Origin: PALSA-610 sp038213435
GTDB taxonomy: Bacteria; Actinomycetota; Acidimicrobiia; IMCC26256; PALSA-610
Reading direction: 5' to 3'
DNA: 57,553 bases
NCBI GenBank assembly: GCA_038213435.1
Contig: JBBQTI010000026.1
Coordinates: 1-57,553 of the forward strand
Shown here: piece after piece, positions 35,014-43,263 of the stretch
Layout of the letters: each line of letters opens with the position of its first letter
How positions within the stretch are numbered: position 1 is the first letter of the stretch
Translations under genes and position numbers: made by a program
The notes under the pieces: model-generated
Seen by the model: only the letters and a program-made list of their open reading frames with translations
Told to the model about the DNA's origin: nothing
Database searches by the model: none

Positions 35014-35939
35014 GTACCCGCGAGCTTGGCGACGATCGGCGCGAACTCGTCCACGTTGTCGTCGCCGACGACCACGTACGACAGGCCCCACTGCTCCCGG
35101 CGCCGGTGGAGTTGCTCGGCGATCTCGTCCTCGGTACCGACCAGCGCCGCGCCCGACTCCAACGCCTCCGCCGGCGACACGCCGAACGTCGGCGCGAGGG
35201 CTTCGGCCAGCTTCATCCGATCCGGCGTCACGCGCGTGATGAAGAATCGCATCTGGATCTCGATCTCGTCGATCCGGGCGCCGGCGGCGCCGCGGATCCA
35301 TTGCACCTTGCGGTCGGTCTGCTCGCGCAGCGAATCCTTCGCCGCGTCCAGCCCTATCTCACCGGCGCGCAAGTTGGGATTGATGCCGACGATGTCGGCC
35401 TCGCGCGCCGCGATCGACAGCACGCGCTTGCCGCCTCCGCCGATCAGCAGCGGCGGAGCCGGCTGTTGGACGGGTTTGGGCCACGACGCGTAGTCGGTCA
35501 TGCGGTAGTGCTCACCGTGATAGGTGAACTTCTCACCCGTGAAGCACTGCTTGATGACCTGCAGCGCCTCCTCGAAGCGGTCGACGCGCACAGCCGGCGG
35601 GTCGTACGGCAGACCGAGCTGGTCGTAGTCGGTGCGCATCCAGCCCGCGCCGATGCCGAGCTCGAGCCGGCCGTCGCACAGCAGGTCGATGGTCGCGGCT
35701 TCCTTGGCCAGGATCGCAGGATGCTTGTAGTCGTTGTCGAATACGAGCGACCCGACCCGCAAGCTCGTCGTGTGCGCGGCCGCCATGGCGATTGCGGGCA
35801 AGGGCGCGAGCTCCGGACCGAAATGGTCGGGCATGAACAGCGTCGAGAACCCGAGGTCTTCGAGCTTGCGGGCCTTGTCGCGCCACTGCGACGCCGAGTC
35901 CACCTGCGAGACCTGCGCTCCGAACCGGAACGGTTTCAT
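35010..35939 (-). CDS. LLM-class F420-dependent oxidoreductase (TIGR03621-like), copy 1
   Basis: A 309-residue luciferase-fold oxidoreductase. Landmarks: FRFGAQVSQVDSASQWRDKA, STLFMPDHFGPELAPLPA, RVGSLVFDNDYKHPAILAKE, DGRLELGIGAGWMRTDY (cofactor loop) and PPLLIGGGGKRVLSIAA. This set is that of the F420-dependent TIGR03621 family of mycobacteria. It sits 6 nt after the next gene's stop in the same direction; the two are paralogues and probably one transcript. Confidence 0.9.
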   Translation of the reverse strand: MKPFRFGAQVSQVDSASQWRDKARKLEDLGFSTLFMPDHFGPELAPLPAIAMAAAHTTSLRVGSLVFDNDYKHPAILAKEAATIDLLCDGRLELGIGAGWMRTDYDQLGLPYDPPAVRVDRFEEALQVIKQCFTGEKFTYHGEHYRMTDYASWPKPVQQPAPPLLIGGGGKRVLSIAAREADIVGINPNLRAGEIGLDAAKDSLREQTDRKVQWIRGAAGARIDEIEIQMRFFITRVTPDRMKLAEALAPTFGVSPAEALESGAALVGTEDEIAEQLHRRREQWGLSYVVVGDDNVDEFAPIVAKLAGT

Positions 35940-35945
35940 GAATCC

Positions 35946-36884
35946 CTACTTTCCCGCCAGACGTTCGACGATCGGTGCGAACGTGTCGATCGAGCCGTCC
36001 TCGATGACGTGGTACGACATCTGCCAGCGTTCGCGCCGTTCTTCGAGCGATGCGACGATCTCGTCCTCGCTGCCGACCAAGCAGGGCGGCGCGTCGCGCG
36101 CGTCGTCGACGGAGACGCCGAACGCGTCCGCGATGCCGTCGAGAACTCGCTTCGCGTCGTCCGTCACGTACACAAAGCCGACGAGCGCCTGCAGCTCCAG
36201 GTCGTCGAACCGCTCCCCCGCCGCGTCCCGCACCCATCCGATCTTCCGGTCGGTCGCGTCGGGCGTCATCGAACGCGCGGCATCGGACGAGGTGCCGTCG
36301 CCCGAGCGCAGGTTCGCGTTGATGCCGATGATCTGTGCCTCGCGCGCGGCGAGGGCAAGGATCTTCGGCGCGCCACCTCCGACGAAGAACGGCAGCGGCT
36401 GCTGCACCGGCTTTGGCATGCCATCGAGATCCGTGACGCGGTAGTGCTCACCGTGAAACGTGAAGGGACCAGGCGAAAACAGTCCCTTGAGGATCGTGAT
36501 CGCCTCCGCCAGCCTCGCGATCCGCACACCGGGAGGGTCGAGCGCGATCCCGGCCTTCTCGTAGTCGGCGGTCATCCAACCCGCGCCGATGCCGAGCTCC
36601 AGGCGACCGTCGGAGAGCAGATCGAGCGACGCCATCTCGCGCGCGCACACGACCGGGTGCTTGTAGTCGTTGCCGAGCACGAACGTGCCGACGCGCAAAC
36701 GGTCGGTCACCGCCGCCGCGTGCGCGAGCGCGACCGTGGGCGCGAGGTCGTGCTCGACGAAGTGATCGGGGACGAAGAGGGTCGAGTAGCCGAGCGACTC
36801 GGCCTTGCGTGCCAGCGCCGTGAACTCCTGACGCGAGCGACCCTTGCTGCAGGCGACGCCGAAACGGAATCTGCGATCGTGCAT
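35946..36884 (-). CDS. LLM-class F420-dependent oxidoreductase (TIGR03621-like), copy 2
   Basis: A 312-residue paralogue of the neighbouring gene, with FRFGVACSKGRSRQEFTALA, STLFVPDHFVEHDLAPTVAL, RVGTFVLGNDYKHPVVCARE, DGRLELGIGAGWMTADY and FFVGGGAPKILALAA. The two align throughout, so they arose by tandem duplication, yet they differ enough to have separate substrates. F420 use is inferred from the family. Confidence 0.9.
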   Translation of the reverse strand: MHDRRFRFGVACSKGRSRQEFTALARKAESLGYSTLFVPDHFVEHDLAPTVALAHAAAVTDRLRVGTFVLGNDYKHPVVCAREMASLDLLSDGRLELGIGAGWMTADYEKAGIALDPPGVRIARLAEAITILKGLFSPGPFTFHGEHYRVTDLDGMPKPVQQPLPFFVGGGAPKILALAAREAQIIGINANLRSGDGTSSDAARSMTPDATDRKIGWVRDAAGERFDDLELQALVGFVYVTDDAKRVLDGIADAFGVSVDDARDAPPCLVGSEDEIVASLEERRERWQMSYHVIEDGSIDTFAPIVERLAGK

Positions 36885-36926
36885 CGGGCGACCCTACAAG
36901 AGGCCGTCCGCCCGACGAGAGCCCAG

Positions 36927-37388
36927 TCAACGCCGGCCCGTCGACCCCCAGCCGCCCCTCCCGCGAGTCGAATCGTCCAGTGTCTCGACCTCGTGCCACG
37001 TCACGTTCTCCACGCGCTGGATCACGAGTTGCGCGATGCGATCACCGCGGCACACGTCGAACGCGTCCCGGGGGTCGAGGTTCACGAGCAGCACACTGAT
37101 CTCGTCGCGGTAACCGGCGTCGATCAAGCCCGGGGAATTCAGACAAGTCACACCGTGACGCAAAGCCAGTCCCGAGCGGGGTTGCACGAAACCGGCGAAT
37201 CCCTCCGGGATCGCGACGGAGATTCCGGTGGGAACCAGTGCCCGACCACCTCCCGGCTCGAGGCGAGCCTCGGCGCGTGCCGCCAAGTCGTAACCGGCAT
37301 CTCCCGCGTGCCGGCGCGCGGGTAAGGGAAGTTCGGGATCGAGACGGCGAACGCGGATGCTCAGCTGGATGCCCGTGAGGCTATCCAC
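36927..37388 (-). CDS. dut: Deoxyuridine 5'-triphosphate nucleotidohydrolase (dUTPase)
   Basis: Converts dUTP to dUMP and pyrophosphate, keeping uracil out of DNA and feeding dTMP synthesis. The 153-residue product has all five trimeric dUTPase motifs in order: HAGDAGYDLAA, PRSGLALRHG, NSPGLIDAGYRDEI (catalytic Asp and Tyr), RGDRIAQLVI, and the C-terminal GRGGWGSTG that closes over the substrate. GTG 37388 fits the family length and lies 11 nt after the DUF3501 stop; longer upstream frame is spurious. Confidence 0.95.
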   Translation of the reverse strand: MDSLTGIQLSIRVRRLDPELPLPARRHAGDAGYDLAARAEARLEPGGGRALVPTGISVAIPEGFAGFVQPRSGLALRHGVTCLNSPGLIDAGYRDEISVLLVNLDPRDAFDVCRGDRIAQLVIQRVENVTWHEVETLDDSTRGRGGWGSTGRR

Positions 37389-37399
37389 GGCGCATCGCG

Positions 37400-37993
37400 C
37401 TACGACGGCTCGCGAAGATCGGAAAGCAGCTGCTCGTGCTGTTCGGGTGTGAGCAGCACACCCTGGTCGTAGTCGGGATGGTCGACGACGATGTGTACCG
37501 GGCCGCTCGCGAACATCTCGACGTCGGATGCGGCGAGGCGGAACTTCAGGAAATGAACAGCAGCCGTGATGTCGTCGCGAGTGAGGCGCAACTCGTCTTC
37601 CTCCGACGGCGCGCCCACCACGCGCGTCCCGTCCGGCAGGACAACGGCGAGGTGCTGTTCGATCCCAACGAGGCGCGGCAGCCACTCTCGCAGCTCCCGC
37701 TCGGATGTCAACTCGAGCATCAGGGTCGCCGACAGTTCGTCGGCGTCCGGGATCAGCTGGTTATAGGTCTCGACCTCGTGGGCGATCTGTTCGTCGCGCA
37801 ACATTCGCTCCGCGCGCGCCATCTCCTGCACTTGCCAGCGCATCGTGACCGTGTTCTCGAACACCAATGTCATGATCGGGCCGAGCGCGACGCGGCGAAG
37901 CCGTTTCAAGTCGATGATCTGGCGCCGGAGATCGTCGCGCTCGCGCTCGTACGCGCGCATGTCGACAATGTCGTCGACGGTCAGCTTCCGCAT
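37400..37993 (-). CDS. DUF3501 family protein
   Basis: A 197-residue protein beginning MRKLTVDDIVDMRAYERERD, with RRVALGPIMTLVFENTVTMR, and VVDHPDYDQGVLLTPEQHEQL near the end: the DUF3501 pattern. These genes occur beside rubrerythrin and iron-sulfur protein genes in diverse bacteria, suggesting a role in peroxide or iron stress; no mechanism is known. AGGAGC precedes the ATG. Here it follows Fur/PerR and rubrerythrin, with dut downstream. Confidence 0.85.
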   Translation of the reverse strand: MRKLTVDDIVDMRAYERERDDLRRQIIDLKRLRRVALGPIMTLVFENTVTMRWQVQEMARAERMLRDEQIAHEVETYNQLIPDADELSATLMLELTSERELREWLPRLVGIEQHLAVVLPDGTRVVGAPSEEDELRLTRDDITAAVHFLKFRLAASDVEMFASGPVHIVVDHPDYDQGVLLTPEQHEQLLSDLREPS

Positions 37994-38075
37994 CAACGCT
38001 CCTGCAGGCACGGAGACCGGCCCCGGAGACCGTCCCCAGGGCCGCGCTCGCTCGACCGGACTTCGACGAGGCGGG

Positions 38076-38495
38076 TCAGGAAACGTTCTCGAGACCGGCT
38101 TGGAAGCGCCCGGCGTGGCTCTTCTCGGCGCGCGCGAGCGTCTCGAGCCATTCCGCGATCTCCTCGAAGCCCTCATCGCGCGCCGTACGCGCGAAGCCCG
38201 GGTACATCTCCGTGTACTCGTAGGTCTCACCGGCCACCGCCGACTGCAGGTTGTCGGTGGTCGCACCAACCGCGACGCCGGTCACGGGGTCGCCCACCTC
38301 GGCGAGGAAGTCGAAGTGCCCGAACGCGTGGCCGGTCTCGCCTTCGGCGACCGAGCGGAACAACGCGGCGACATCCGGGTATCCCTCCACGTCGGCCTTT
38401 TGCGCGAAGTAGAGGTAGCGACGGTTGGCCTGGCTCTCGCCCGCGAACGCCTCCTTCAGATTCCCGTGCGTCTTGCTTCCCTTGAGATCGGGCAT
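38076..38495 (-). CDS. Rubrerythrin-like diiron protein, no rubredoxin domain
   Basis: A 139-residue four-helix-bundle protein. Diiron ligands can be read as Glu20 (FAGESQANRRY), Glu53 and His56 (EGETGHA), Glu90 and possibly Glu94 (GETYEY), and Glu124 with His127 (RAEKSHA). It lacks the C-terminal rubredoxin Cys4 domain of full rubrerythrins, like sulerythrin. The family reduces hydrogen peroxide. It starts 19 nt after the Fur/PerR gene, so probably one regulated unit. Confidence 0.92.
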   Translation of the reverse strand: MPDLKGSKTHGNLKEAFAGESQANRRYLYFAQKADVEGYPDVAALFRSVAEGETGHAFGHFDFLAEVGDPVTGVAVGATTDNLQSAVAGETYEYTEMYPGFARTARDEGFEEIAEWLETLARAEKSHAGRFQAGLENVS

Positions 38496-38514
38496 CGATG
38501 TGGCTCCTTGTTGG

Positions 38515-38940
38515 TCAGATTCGATCGGAACAGTTATCGCAGCGGCCGCGGAAGATCACCTGGACGTCGTCGACGGTGAAATCGCGCCGATATCGGATCG
38601 GCACATGCAAGCCGGTGAACTCGACCGGAAGGTCGCGCACGCGTCCGCACGTGGTGCACAACATATGGTGATGGTCGTCCTCCACGTTCGGGTCGACGCG
38701 CACGCTACCGGTACCCAGATCGAGGACGCGCACCTCGCCGAGCGCCTCGAGATCGTGGACCGTCTGGTAGACCGTTTTCAGCGAGAGGGTCGGCATTCGT
38801 GAGCGGGCACGATCGAACAACGACTCGACCGTCGGGTGCGAACCGTCGCCCTCGAGCAGGCGAAAGATCGCCTGGCGTTGCGGCGTGACCCGCAGACCCT
38901 GCTCGCGGAACATCGCAGTGAGCTCGTCGCAGCTCTTCAT
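38515..38940 (-). CDS. Fur-family regulator, PerR-like
   Basis: A 141-residue repressor. The winged helix is RVTPQRQAIFRLL...HPTVESL...LSLKTVYQTVHDLEALG. Structural zinc Cys pairs are C95xxC98 and C134xxC137; the regulatory-site region has DDHHHMLC (His 90-92). Neighbouring rubrerythrin and DUF3501 support PerR-type peroxide sensing over iron uptake control, but metal choice cannot be read. An inverted repeat at 38956-38969 lies just upstream and could be its operator. Confidence 0.9.
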   Translation of the reverse strand: MKSCDELTAMFREQGLRVTPQRQAIFRLLEGDGSHPTVESLFDRARSRMPTLSLKTVYQTVHDLEALGEVRVLDLGTGSVRVDPNVEDDHHHMLCTTCGRVRDLPVEFTGLHVPIRYRRDFTVDDVQVIFRGRCDNCSDRI

Positions 38941-38955
38941 GACACCAACATCCTA

Positions 38956-38969
38956 ACAACAACTGTTGT
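38956..38969. promoter_or_regulatory. Putative PerR/Fur operator in the divergent promoter region
   Basis: ACAACA-AC-TGTTGT is a perfect 6-bp inverted repeat with a 2-nt centre, lying 16 nt upstream of the Fur/PerR start and 38 nt upstream of the divergent ligase gene. AT-rich against its surroundings. Similar repeats are bound by Fur-family proteins. Binding is inferred. Confidence 0.45.
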
Positions 38970-39007
38970 CGACAAGCAAACCGCGTCTCACCGCGCGATA
39001 TTGCGGC

Positions 39008-40462
39008 GTGCTCCACATCTCGGAGATGCTCGCCAACGCCGCACGCGTCGCGCCGAACGCGGTCGCGGTCACGCTCGATGACGACGCGCTGACGTTCGGC
39101 GAGGTCGACCGATGGTCGAATCGCATCGCGAACGGACTGCGCGGAATCCGGGTCGGGCGCGGCGACCGGGTGCTGTGGTGGGGCGACACCTCCGTCGAGG
39201 CCGTTCCCGTGTTCGCCGCCCTCGCGAAAATAGGCGCGGTGTTTGCCCCCCTCAACGCCCGGGCCTCAGTCGACGAGACCGCTCCGGTCGCCGCGTGCGC
39301 CCGGCCGAGGCTGCTCTTGTGCGGTGCGTCACACGTCGAGGCCGGCGCCGAGCTCGCCGCGCGCGCCGACCTGCCGTTCTCGCCCGATGTCCCGATGGGC
39401 GTCGCGGATGCGCCCGACGCGTCCGATGTCGACGAGCGCGACCCACATGTCATCTTCTTCACGAGCGGCAGCACCGGACGACCGAAAGGCGTTGTCTTGT
39501 CGCACCGAACCAACTGGTTGCGCACGTACGTCGGCGCGACCTCGACGCCCGGCGGACCGGGAACGGTGTGCATGTTCCCGCTCTTCCACATGGCCGGCTG
39601 GACCCTCGCGATGGGCGCGTGGCAGGGACGGCGACCCGTGCACTTCGTACGCACCCCCGACGCCGAGACGCTGTTGCACACGACCGCCCGCCACCGCGCC
39701 GCGCGGCTCTATTGCATCCCCGCGGTCTGGTCTCGCATTCTCGAGCACGGAGTCGGGAAGGTCGATCTGTCGAACCTAGAAGAGGCCGACACCGGTACGT
39801 CGGCCACTCCACCCGAACTGCTACGCGCGATCAAGGACGCGCTCCCGAGTACCCGGACCCGCGTGTTCTACGGATCGACCGAAGCCGGACCGGGCGTGCA
39901 ACTCGGCGACGCGGACCTGTTCCGCAAGCCGGGCAGCGTCGGGATCGCGCAACCCGGGGTCGACGTACGCCTCACGGACAGCGGCGAGGTCGTGATGCGG
40001 AGCCCGTTCCTGATGGACGGGTACTTCGACGACACGCCCGCGACGACCCAGGCCTTGCGAGACGGCTGGTACCACACGGGCGATCTCGGTGCGTTCGACG
40101 AAGAGGGCTACCTATCGATCGTCGGGCGTGCCAGGGACGTCATCCGGACCGGCGGCGAGACGGTCGCGCCGCCCGAGGTCGAGGAGGTGCTGAGCACGCA
40201 CCCGGCGATCGGCGAGATCGCGGTGGTCGGCGTCCCCGACCCGCAATGGGGCGAGATCGTCACCGCGGTCGTCGTCATCCGGGCCGGCACGACGACCCCG
40301 GACCTCGACGCGCTCCGGTCGTTCTGCGCCGGTCGGCTCGCCCCGTTCAAGCAGCCCCGACGCCTCGCGGTCGTCGACGCGCTCCCGCGAACGGCCGCGA
40401 CCGGCCAAATCCAGCGCACCCTGCTCGTCGAGCGCCTCCAGTCCGCCCCAAAACCCCCCTAA
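39008..40462 (+). CDS. AMP-dependent acyl-CoA synthetase-like protein with an altered catalytic lysine
   Basis: A 484-residue adenylate-forming enzyme. It has FFTSGSTGRPKGVVLSHR (P-loop), YGSTEAGPGV, GWYHTGDLG and GRARDVIRTGGETVAP, all well formed. In the C-terminal motif the usual TGK is TGQ: LPRTAATGQIQRTLL, with Gln467 where the adenylation Lys should be. The enzyme might therefore only do the thioester half-reaction or be regulatory; the DNA is clean (caa). Start chosen at GTG 39008; ATG 39026 is possible. It is divergent from Fur/PerR. A 45-bp palindrome-bearing repeat array follows. Confidence 0.85.
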   Translation: MLHISEMLANAARVAPNAVAVTLDDDALTFGEVDRWSNRIANGLRGIRVGRGDRVLWWGDTSVEAVPVFAALAKIGAVFAPLNARASVDETAPVAACARPRLLLCGASHVEAGAELAARADLPFSPDVPMGVADAPDASDVDERDPHVIFFTSGSTGRPKGVVLSHRTNWLRTYVGATSTPGGPGTVCMFPLFHMAGWTLAMGAWQGRRPVHFVRTPDAETLLHTTARHRAARLYCIPAVWSRILEHGVGKVDLSNLEEADTGTSATPPELLRAIKDALPSTRTRVFYGSTEAGPGVQLGDADLFRKPGSVGIAQPGVDVRLTDSGEVVMRSPFLMDGYFDDTPATTQALRDGWYHTGDLGAFDEEGYLSIVGRARDVIRTGGETVAPPEVEEVLSTHPAIGEIAVVGVPDPQWGEIVTAVVVIRAGTTTPDLDALRSFCAGRLAPFKQPRRLAVVDALPRTAATGQIQRTLLVERLQSAPKPP

Positions 40463-40466
40463 CCAC

Positions 40467-40573
40467 GCCAACAGTTGGCAAGAAAACCCGCGCCAGGGCG
40501 GCAGAAAGTCTGCCAACAGTTGGCAAGAAAACCCGCGCCAGGGCGGCAGAAAGCTTGCCAACTGTTGGCAAGA
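40467..40573. repeat. 45-bp direct repeats each carrying a TTGCCAAC-type palindrome
   Basis: Two complete 45-bp units (40467-40511 and 40512-40556) and the start of a third (from 40557). Every unit begins with GCCAACAGTTGGC or, in the third, GCCAACTGTTGGC; the third is a perfect 19-bp palindrome, 40554-40572. Period 45 equals 15 codons but no gene runs here. Location between the ligase stop and a TetR start suggests regulator sites, while the exact duplication of the intervening bases suggests a repeat family. Confidence 0.8.
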
Positions 40574-40610
40574 GAAATGGGGGCGTTGCCGGCGCGCATT
40601 GGGGTGGAAT

Positions 40611-41243
40611 ATGGTTCTCGTAGTGCAGAACGTTGTTCCGGTCGAGGAACGCCTGGCTGATGCGACTCTGGCGGGGCGCCGCGGCCAGTATGCGGCCGAG
40701 GTCCGGCGCCTCATCGACGCCGCGTTCTCGGTGATGCGCGCGACCGGCGACATCGATCCGCAGGTACGCGACATCGTCAAGACCGCGGGGCTCTCGAACC
40801 AGGCCTTCTACCGGCACTTCGCCTCGAAGGACGCCCTGCTGCTCGCAGTGCTCGCCGACGGACAACGTCAACTGGTCGACTATCTGAACGCGCGGGTCGG
40901 TTCGACCACCGATCCCGAGGCACAGGTGCGGAAGTGGATCGAAGGCGTGCTCGCCCAGGCCCGCAACCCGGTCGCGGCGGACGCCACACGCCCGTTCGCG
41001 ATCAACGGCGCTCGGTTGGCGGATCGCTACCCGGACGATCTCGCCGCGACGCGCGCCGAGCTCCTCACGACGCTCGCGCCCTCCGTTCGAGCACTCGGCG
41101 GCTCCGATCAGGACGCGTCGTTCGTCTGCGAGCTCGCGCTCGCGCGCATGAACGATGCGATCGCGCATCGCCGTCACCCACAACCGCAAGAGGTGCAACG
41201 CCTCGTCGCGTTCTGTCTCGCAGGAGTCCGCCATGGAACGTGA
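40611..41243 (+). CDS. TetR-family transcriptional regulator
   Basis: A 210-residue regulator. The DNA-binding helix-turn-helix spans about residues 33-66: RDIVKTAGLSNQAFYRHFASKDALLLAVL. The C-terminal ligand domain is Ala/Arg-rich and helical. ATG 40611 is preceded by GGGGTGGA; TTG 40599 is a longer alternative. Its 3' end overlaps the gamma subunit gene of the 2-oxoacid oxidoreductase, so it probably regulates that operon and itself, with the palindromes at 40467-40573 as candidate operators. Confidence 0.88.
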   Translation: MVLVVQNVVPVEERLADATLAGRRGQYAAEVRRLIDAAFSVMRATGDIDPQVRDIVKTAGLSNQAFYRHFASKDALLLAVLADGQRQLVDYLNARVGSTTDPEAQVRKWIEGVLAQARNPVAADATRPFAINGARLADRYPDDLAATRAELLTTLAPSVRALGGSDQDASFVCELALARMNDAIAHRRHPQPQEVQRLVAFCLAGVRHGT

Positions 41244-41805
41244 ACTACTCATCACCGGCATCGGCGGCCAGGGCGTGCAGCTCGCCGCGCAGGTACTCGC
41301 CCGGGCCGCGACACTCGAAGGCCGCGAGGTCATGTACCTCGGGCTGTACGGCGGGATGATGCGAGGCGGCAACACCGACAGCACCGTCGTGGTCGCCGAC
41401 GCGCCCATCCTCGCACCCCCGGTCGTCTCGCGCGCGTGGTCCGCGATCGCCATGCACGACGACTACTGGCCTGCCGTCGAAGCCAAGCTGCGTCCCGGCG
41501 GTCTCGTGCTCGTGAACGATGCGACCTTCACCAGTGAGGTGCGCACCGACGTCGCCGTGCATCGCGTTGCCGCGACAACCGCGGCCACCGATCTCGGCAG
41601 CCCGCTTTCCGGGTCGATGGTGATGCTCGGTGCCTTCTGCGCGATCACCGGCATCGTCACCGAGGACGGATTGCTCGCGGCCATGCGCGCCTCGATCCCT
41701 CCGTACCGGACCCAACACATCGAAGCGAACGAACGAGCGCTGCGAGCCGGAGCCCTCCTTCTGCCCGCCGGCGAGTTCCCGGCCTGGGAAACGGCAAATG
41801 TCTGA
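41233..41805 (+). CDS. 2-oxoacid:ferredoxin oxidoreductase, gamma subunit
   Basis: A 190-residue catalytic-gamma subunit of the POR/KGOR/VOR superfamily: LLITGIGGQGVQLAAQVLAR at the N-terminus binds CoA/nucleotide, with GLYGGMMRGGNTDSTVVV next and LGSPLSGSMVMLGAFCAITG in the middle. Together with the next three genes it completes the four-subunit (gamma, delta, alpha, beta) enzyme that oxidatively decarboxylates a 2-oxoacid to acyl-CoA, reducing ferredoxin. The start lies within the TetR 3' end with CAGGAG upstream. Confidence 0.92.
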   Translation: MERELLITGIGGQGVQLAAQVLARAATLEGREVMYLGLYGGMMRGGNTDSTVVVADAPILAPPVVSRAWSAIAMHDDYWPAVEAKLRPGGLVLVNDATFTSEVRTDVAVHRVAATTAATDLGSPLSGSMVMLGAFCAITGIVTEDGLLAAMRASIPPYRTQHIEANERALRAGALLLPAGEFPAWETANV

Positions 41806-42094
41806 ACCCACCGTCAGCACCGTCAGCACCGTCAGCATCAAGAGCCGCGGCACCGTCACGATCGACGCGGAGCACTGCAAGGGCTGCGATCTCTGCATCC
41901 CCGCGTGCCCACCCCACGTGCTGGCGATGTCGACCGCGGTCAATCACATGGGCTACCGCTATCCGCAACTCTCTCCGGGCTGCACCGGCTGCGGGGCATG
42001 TCTGTACGTGTGCCCCGACTTCGTGTTCGAGGTCTACCGCTTCGAACAGCCGGTCGTCACCGAGGTAACCGAGGTCTCCGGGGCGAAGCAATGA
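41798..42094 (+). CDS. 2-oxoacid:ferredoxin oxidoreductase, delta subunit (2[4Fe-4S] ferredoxin)
   Basis: A 98-residue ferredoxin. Cys27, 30, 33, 37 (CKGCDLCIPACPP) and Cys62, 65, 68, 72 (CTGCGACLYVCPD) give two 4Fe-4S clusters. The N-terminus has a STV triplet run (TVSTVSTVS) from a 9-nt DNA repeat, possibly slippage. It overlaps the gamma gene by 8 nt. Carries electrons from the beta subunit's active site to external ferredoxin. Confidence 0.93.
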   Translation: MSEPTVSTVSTVSIKSRGTVTIDAEHCKGCDLCIPACPPHVLAMSTAVNHMGYRYPQLSPGCTGCGACLYVCPDFVFEVYRFEQPVVTEVTEVSGAKQ

Positions 42095-43263
42095 GCGCGA
42101 CGACCTCGACCGACGAACGCGACAAACGCGACGAACGGGTTTTGATGGAGGGCTCCGAAGCGCTCGCGCGCGCCGCGATCGTGTCCGGCTGCCGGTTCTT
42201 CGCGGGCTATCCGATGACACCGTTCACGGAAGTGCTGGAGCACTTCGCGCGCTTGCTCCCGGAAGCCGGCGGAGTCTGCATCAACGCCGAGTCCGAGCTC
42301 GAGGCCGTCGGCATGGCGTGGGGCGCGCTGTCGACGGGTGCGCGCGCGGCGACCGGGTCGACCGGACAGGGACTCTCGCTGATGCAGGAGTCGTTCTCGG
42401 AGATCACGCTCGCCGAGCTCCCGCTCGTCATCTTCAACATGGCGCGAGGTCAGCAGGACTATTTCCAGGCGACCCGCGGCGGCGGCCACGGCGACTACCG
42501 CCACATCGTGCTCGCGCCGCAGGACGTGCGCGAAGGCGTCGAGCACGTGCAACTCGCGTTCCACCTGGCCGACAAGTGGCGCAATCCTGTTCTCGTTTAC
42601 GGCGACTACCTACTCGCCCACACGCAGGAGGCGATCTCGATCGCGCCCATCACGTTCCCCGAGCTTCCGGAGAAGGATTGGGCGGTCGACGGGTCGAGCT
42701 CCGGCAGTGGCGCGAGCCGTGCCGTCACCTCCCTCGGCGTGAGCAAGGTCGGTCAGCCCGCGATGGGTCAAGAGGGCAAGGCGCAGTACATCGCCACGAA
42801 GATCCCGTTGATGGAGCGCGAGGTGCGCGTGGAGCAAGGGTTCTGCGACGACGCCGAGACCGTCGTGGTCGCATTCGGCTCACCGGCGAAGTTCGTCAAG
42901 TATGCGATCAGCCAGTTGCGCGAAGCCGGGCACCGCATCGGCTATGTGCGGCCGATCACCTTGTGGCCGTTCCCGTATGCGGCAGTCGCTGCGGCCGCGG
43001 CCGGACCCGACGTACGCCGCGTCGGCAGCTTCGAGCTGTCGGCCGGTCAGCTCGTCGAGGACGTTCGCATCGGCGTCGGAGGCCGCGCGCCCGTCACGTT
43101 CATCGGCGGCGTGTCCACCGACCATTCCGGGTTCGGCGTCGGTCGCATCCTCGACGTCGAGCTCATCGCAGATCGCATACTCGCGTTGCACGAAGATCGC
43201 GAGCTGCCACTCATCCCGGGCTACGAGCAGTACTCGTACCAGATCCAGGAGCACCAGAAATGA
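42091..43263 (+). CDS. 2-oxoacid:ferredoxin oxidoreductase, alpha subunit
   Basis: A 390-residue alpha subunit: pyrimidine-binding domain with MEGSEALARAAIVSGCRFFA, GYPMTPFTE and INAESELEAVGMAWGALSTG, then domain II with GFCDDAETVVVAFGSPAKFV and ITLWPFPYAAV. Substrate class (pyruvate, 2-oxoglutarate or branched chain) cannot be fixed from sequence alone, though the pattern resembles KGOR/VOR alpha. ATGA overlap with the ferredoxin gene. Confidence 0.92.
   Translation: MSATTSTDERDKRDERVLMEGSEALARAAIVSGCRFFAGYPMTPFTEVLEHFARLLPEAGGVCINAESELEAVGMAWGALSTGARAATGSTGQGLSLMQESFSEITLAELPLVIFNMARGQQDYFQATRGGGHGDYRHIVLAPQDVREGVEHVQLAFHLADKWRNPVLVYGDYLLAHTQEAISIAPITFPELPEKDWAVDGSSSGSGASRAVTSLGVSKVGQPAMGQEGKAQYIATKIPLMEREVRVEQGFCDDAETVVVAFGSPAKFVKYAISQLREAGHRIGYVRPITLWPFPYAAVAAAAAGPDVRRVGSFELSAGQLVEDVRIGVGGRAPVTFIGGVSTDHSGFGVGRILDVELIADRILALHEDRELPLIPGYEQYSYQIQEHQK

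Noticed and set aside
40467..40573. CRISPR array
   Set aside because: The 'spacers' between palindromes are identical, there are fewer than three units, and no cas genes are near.
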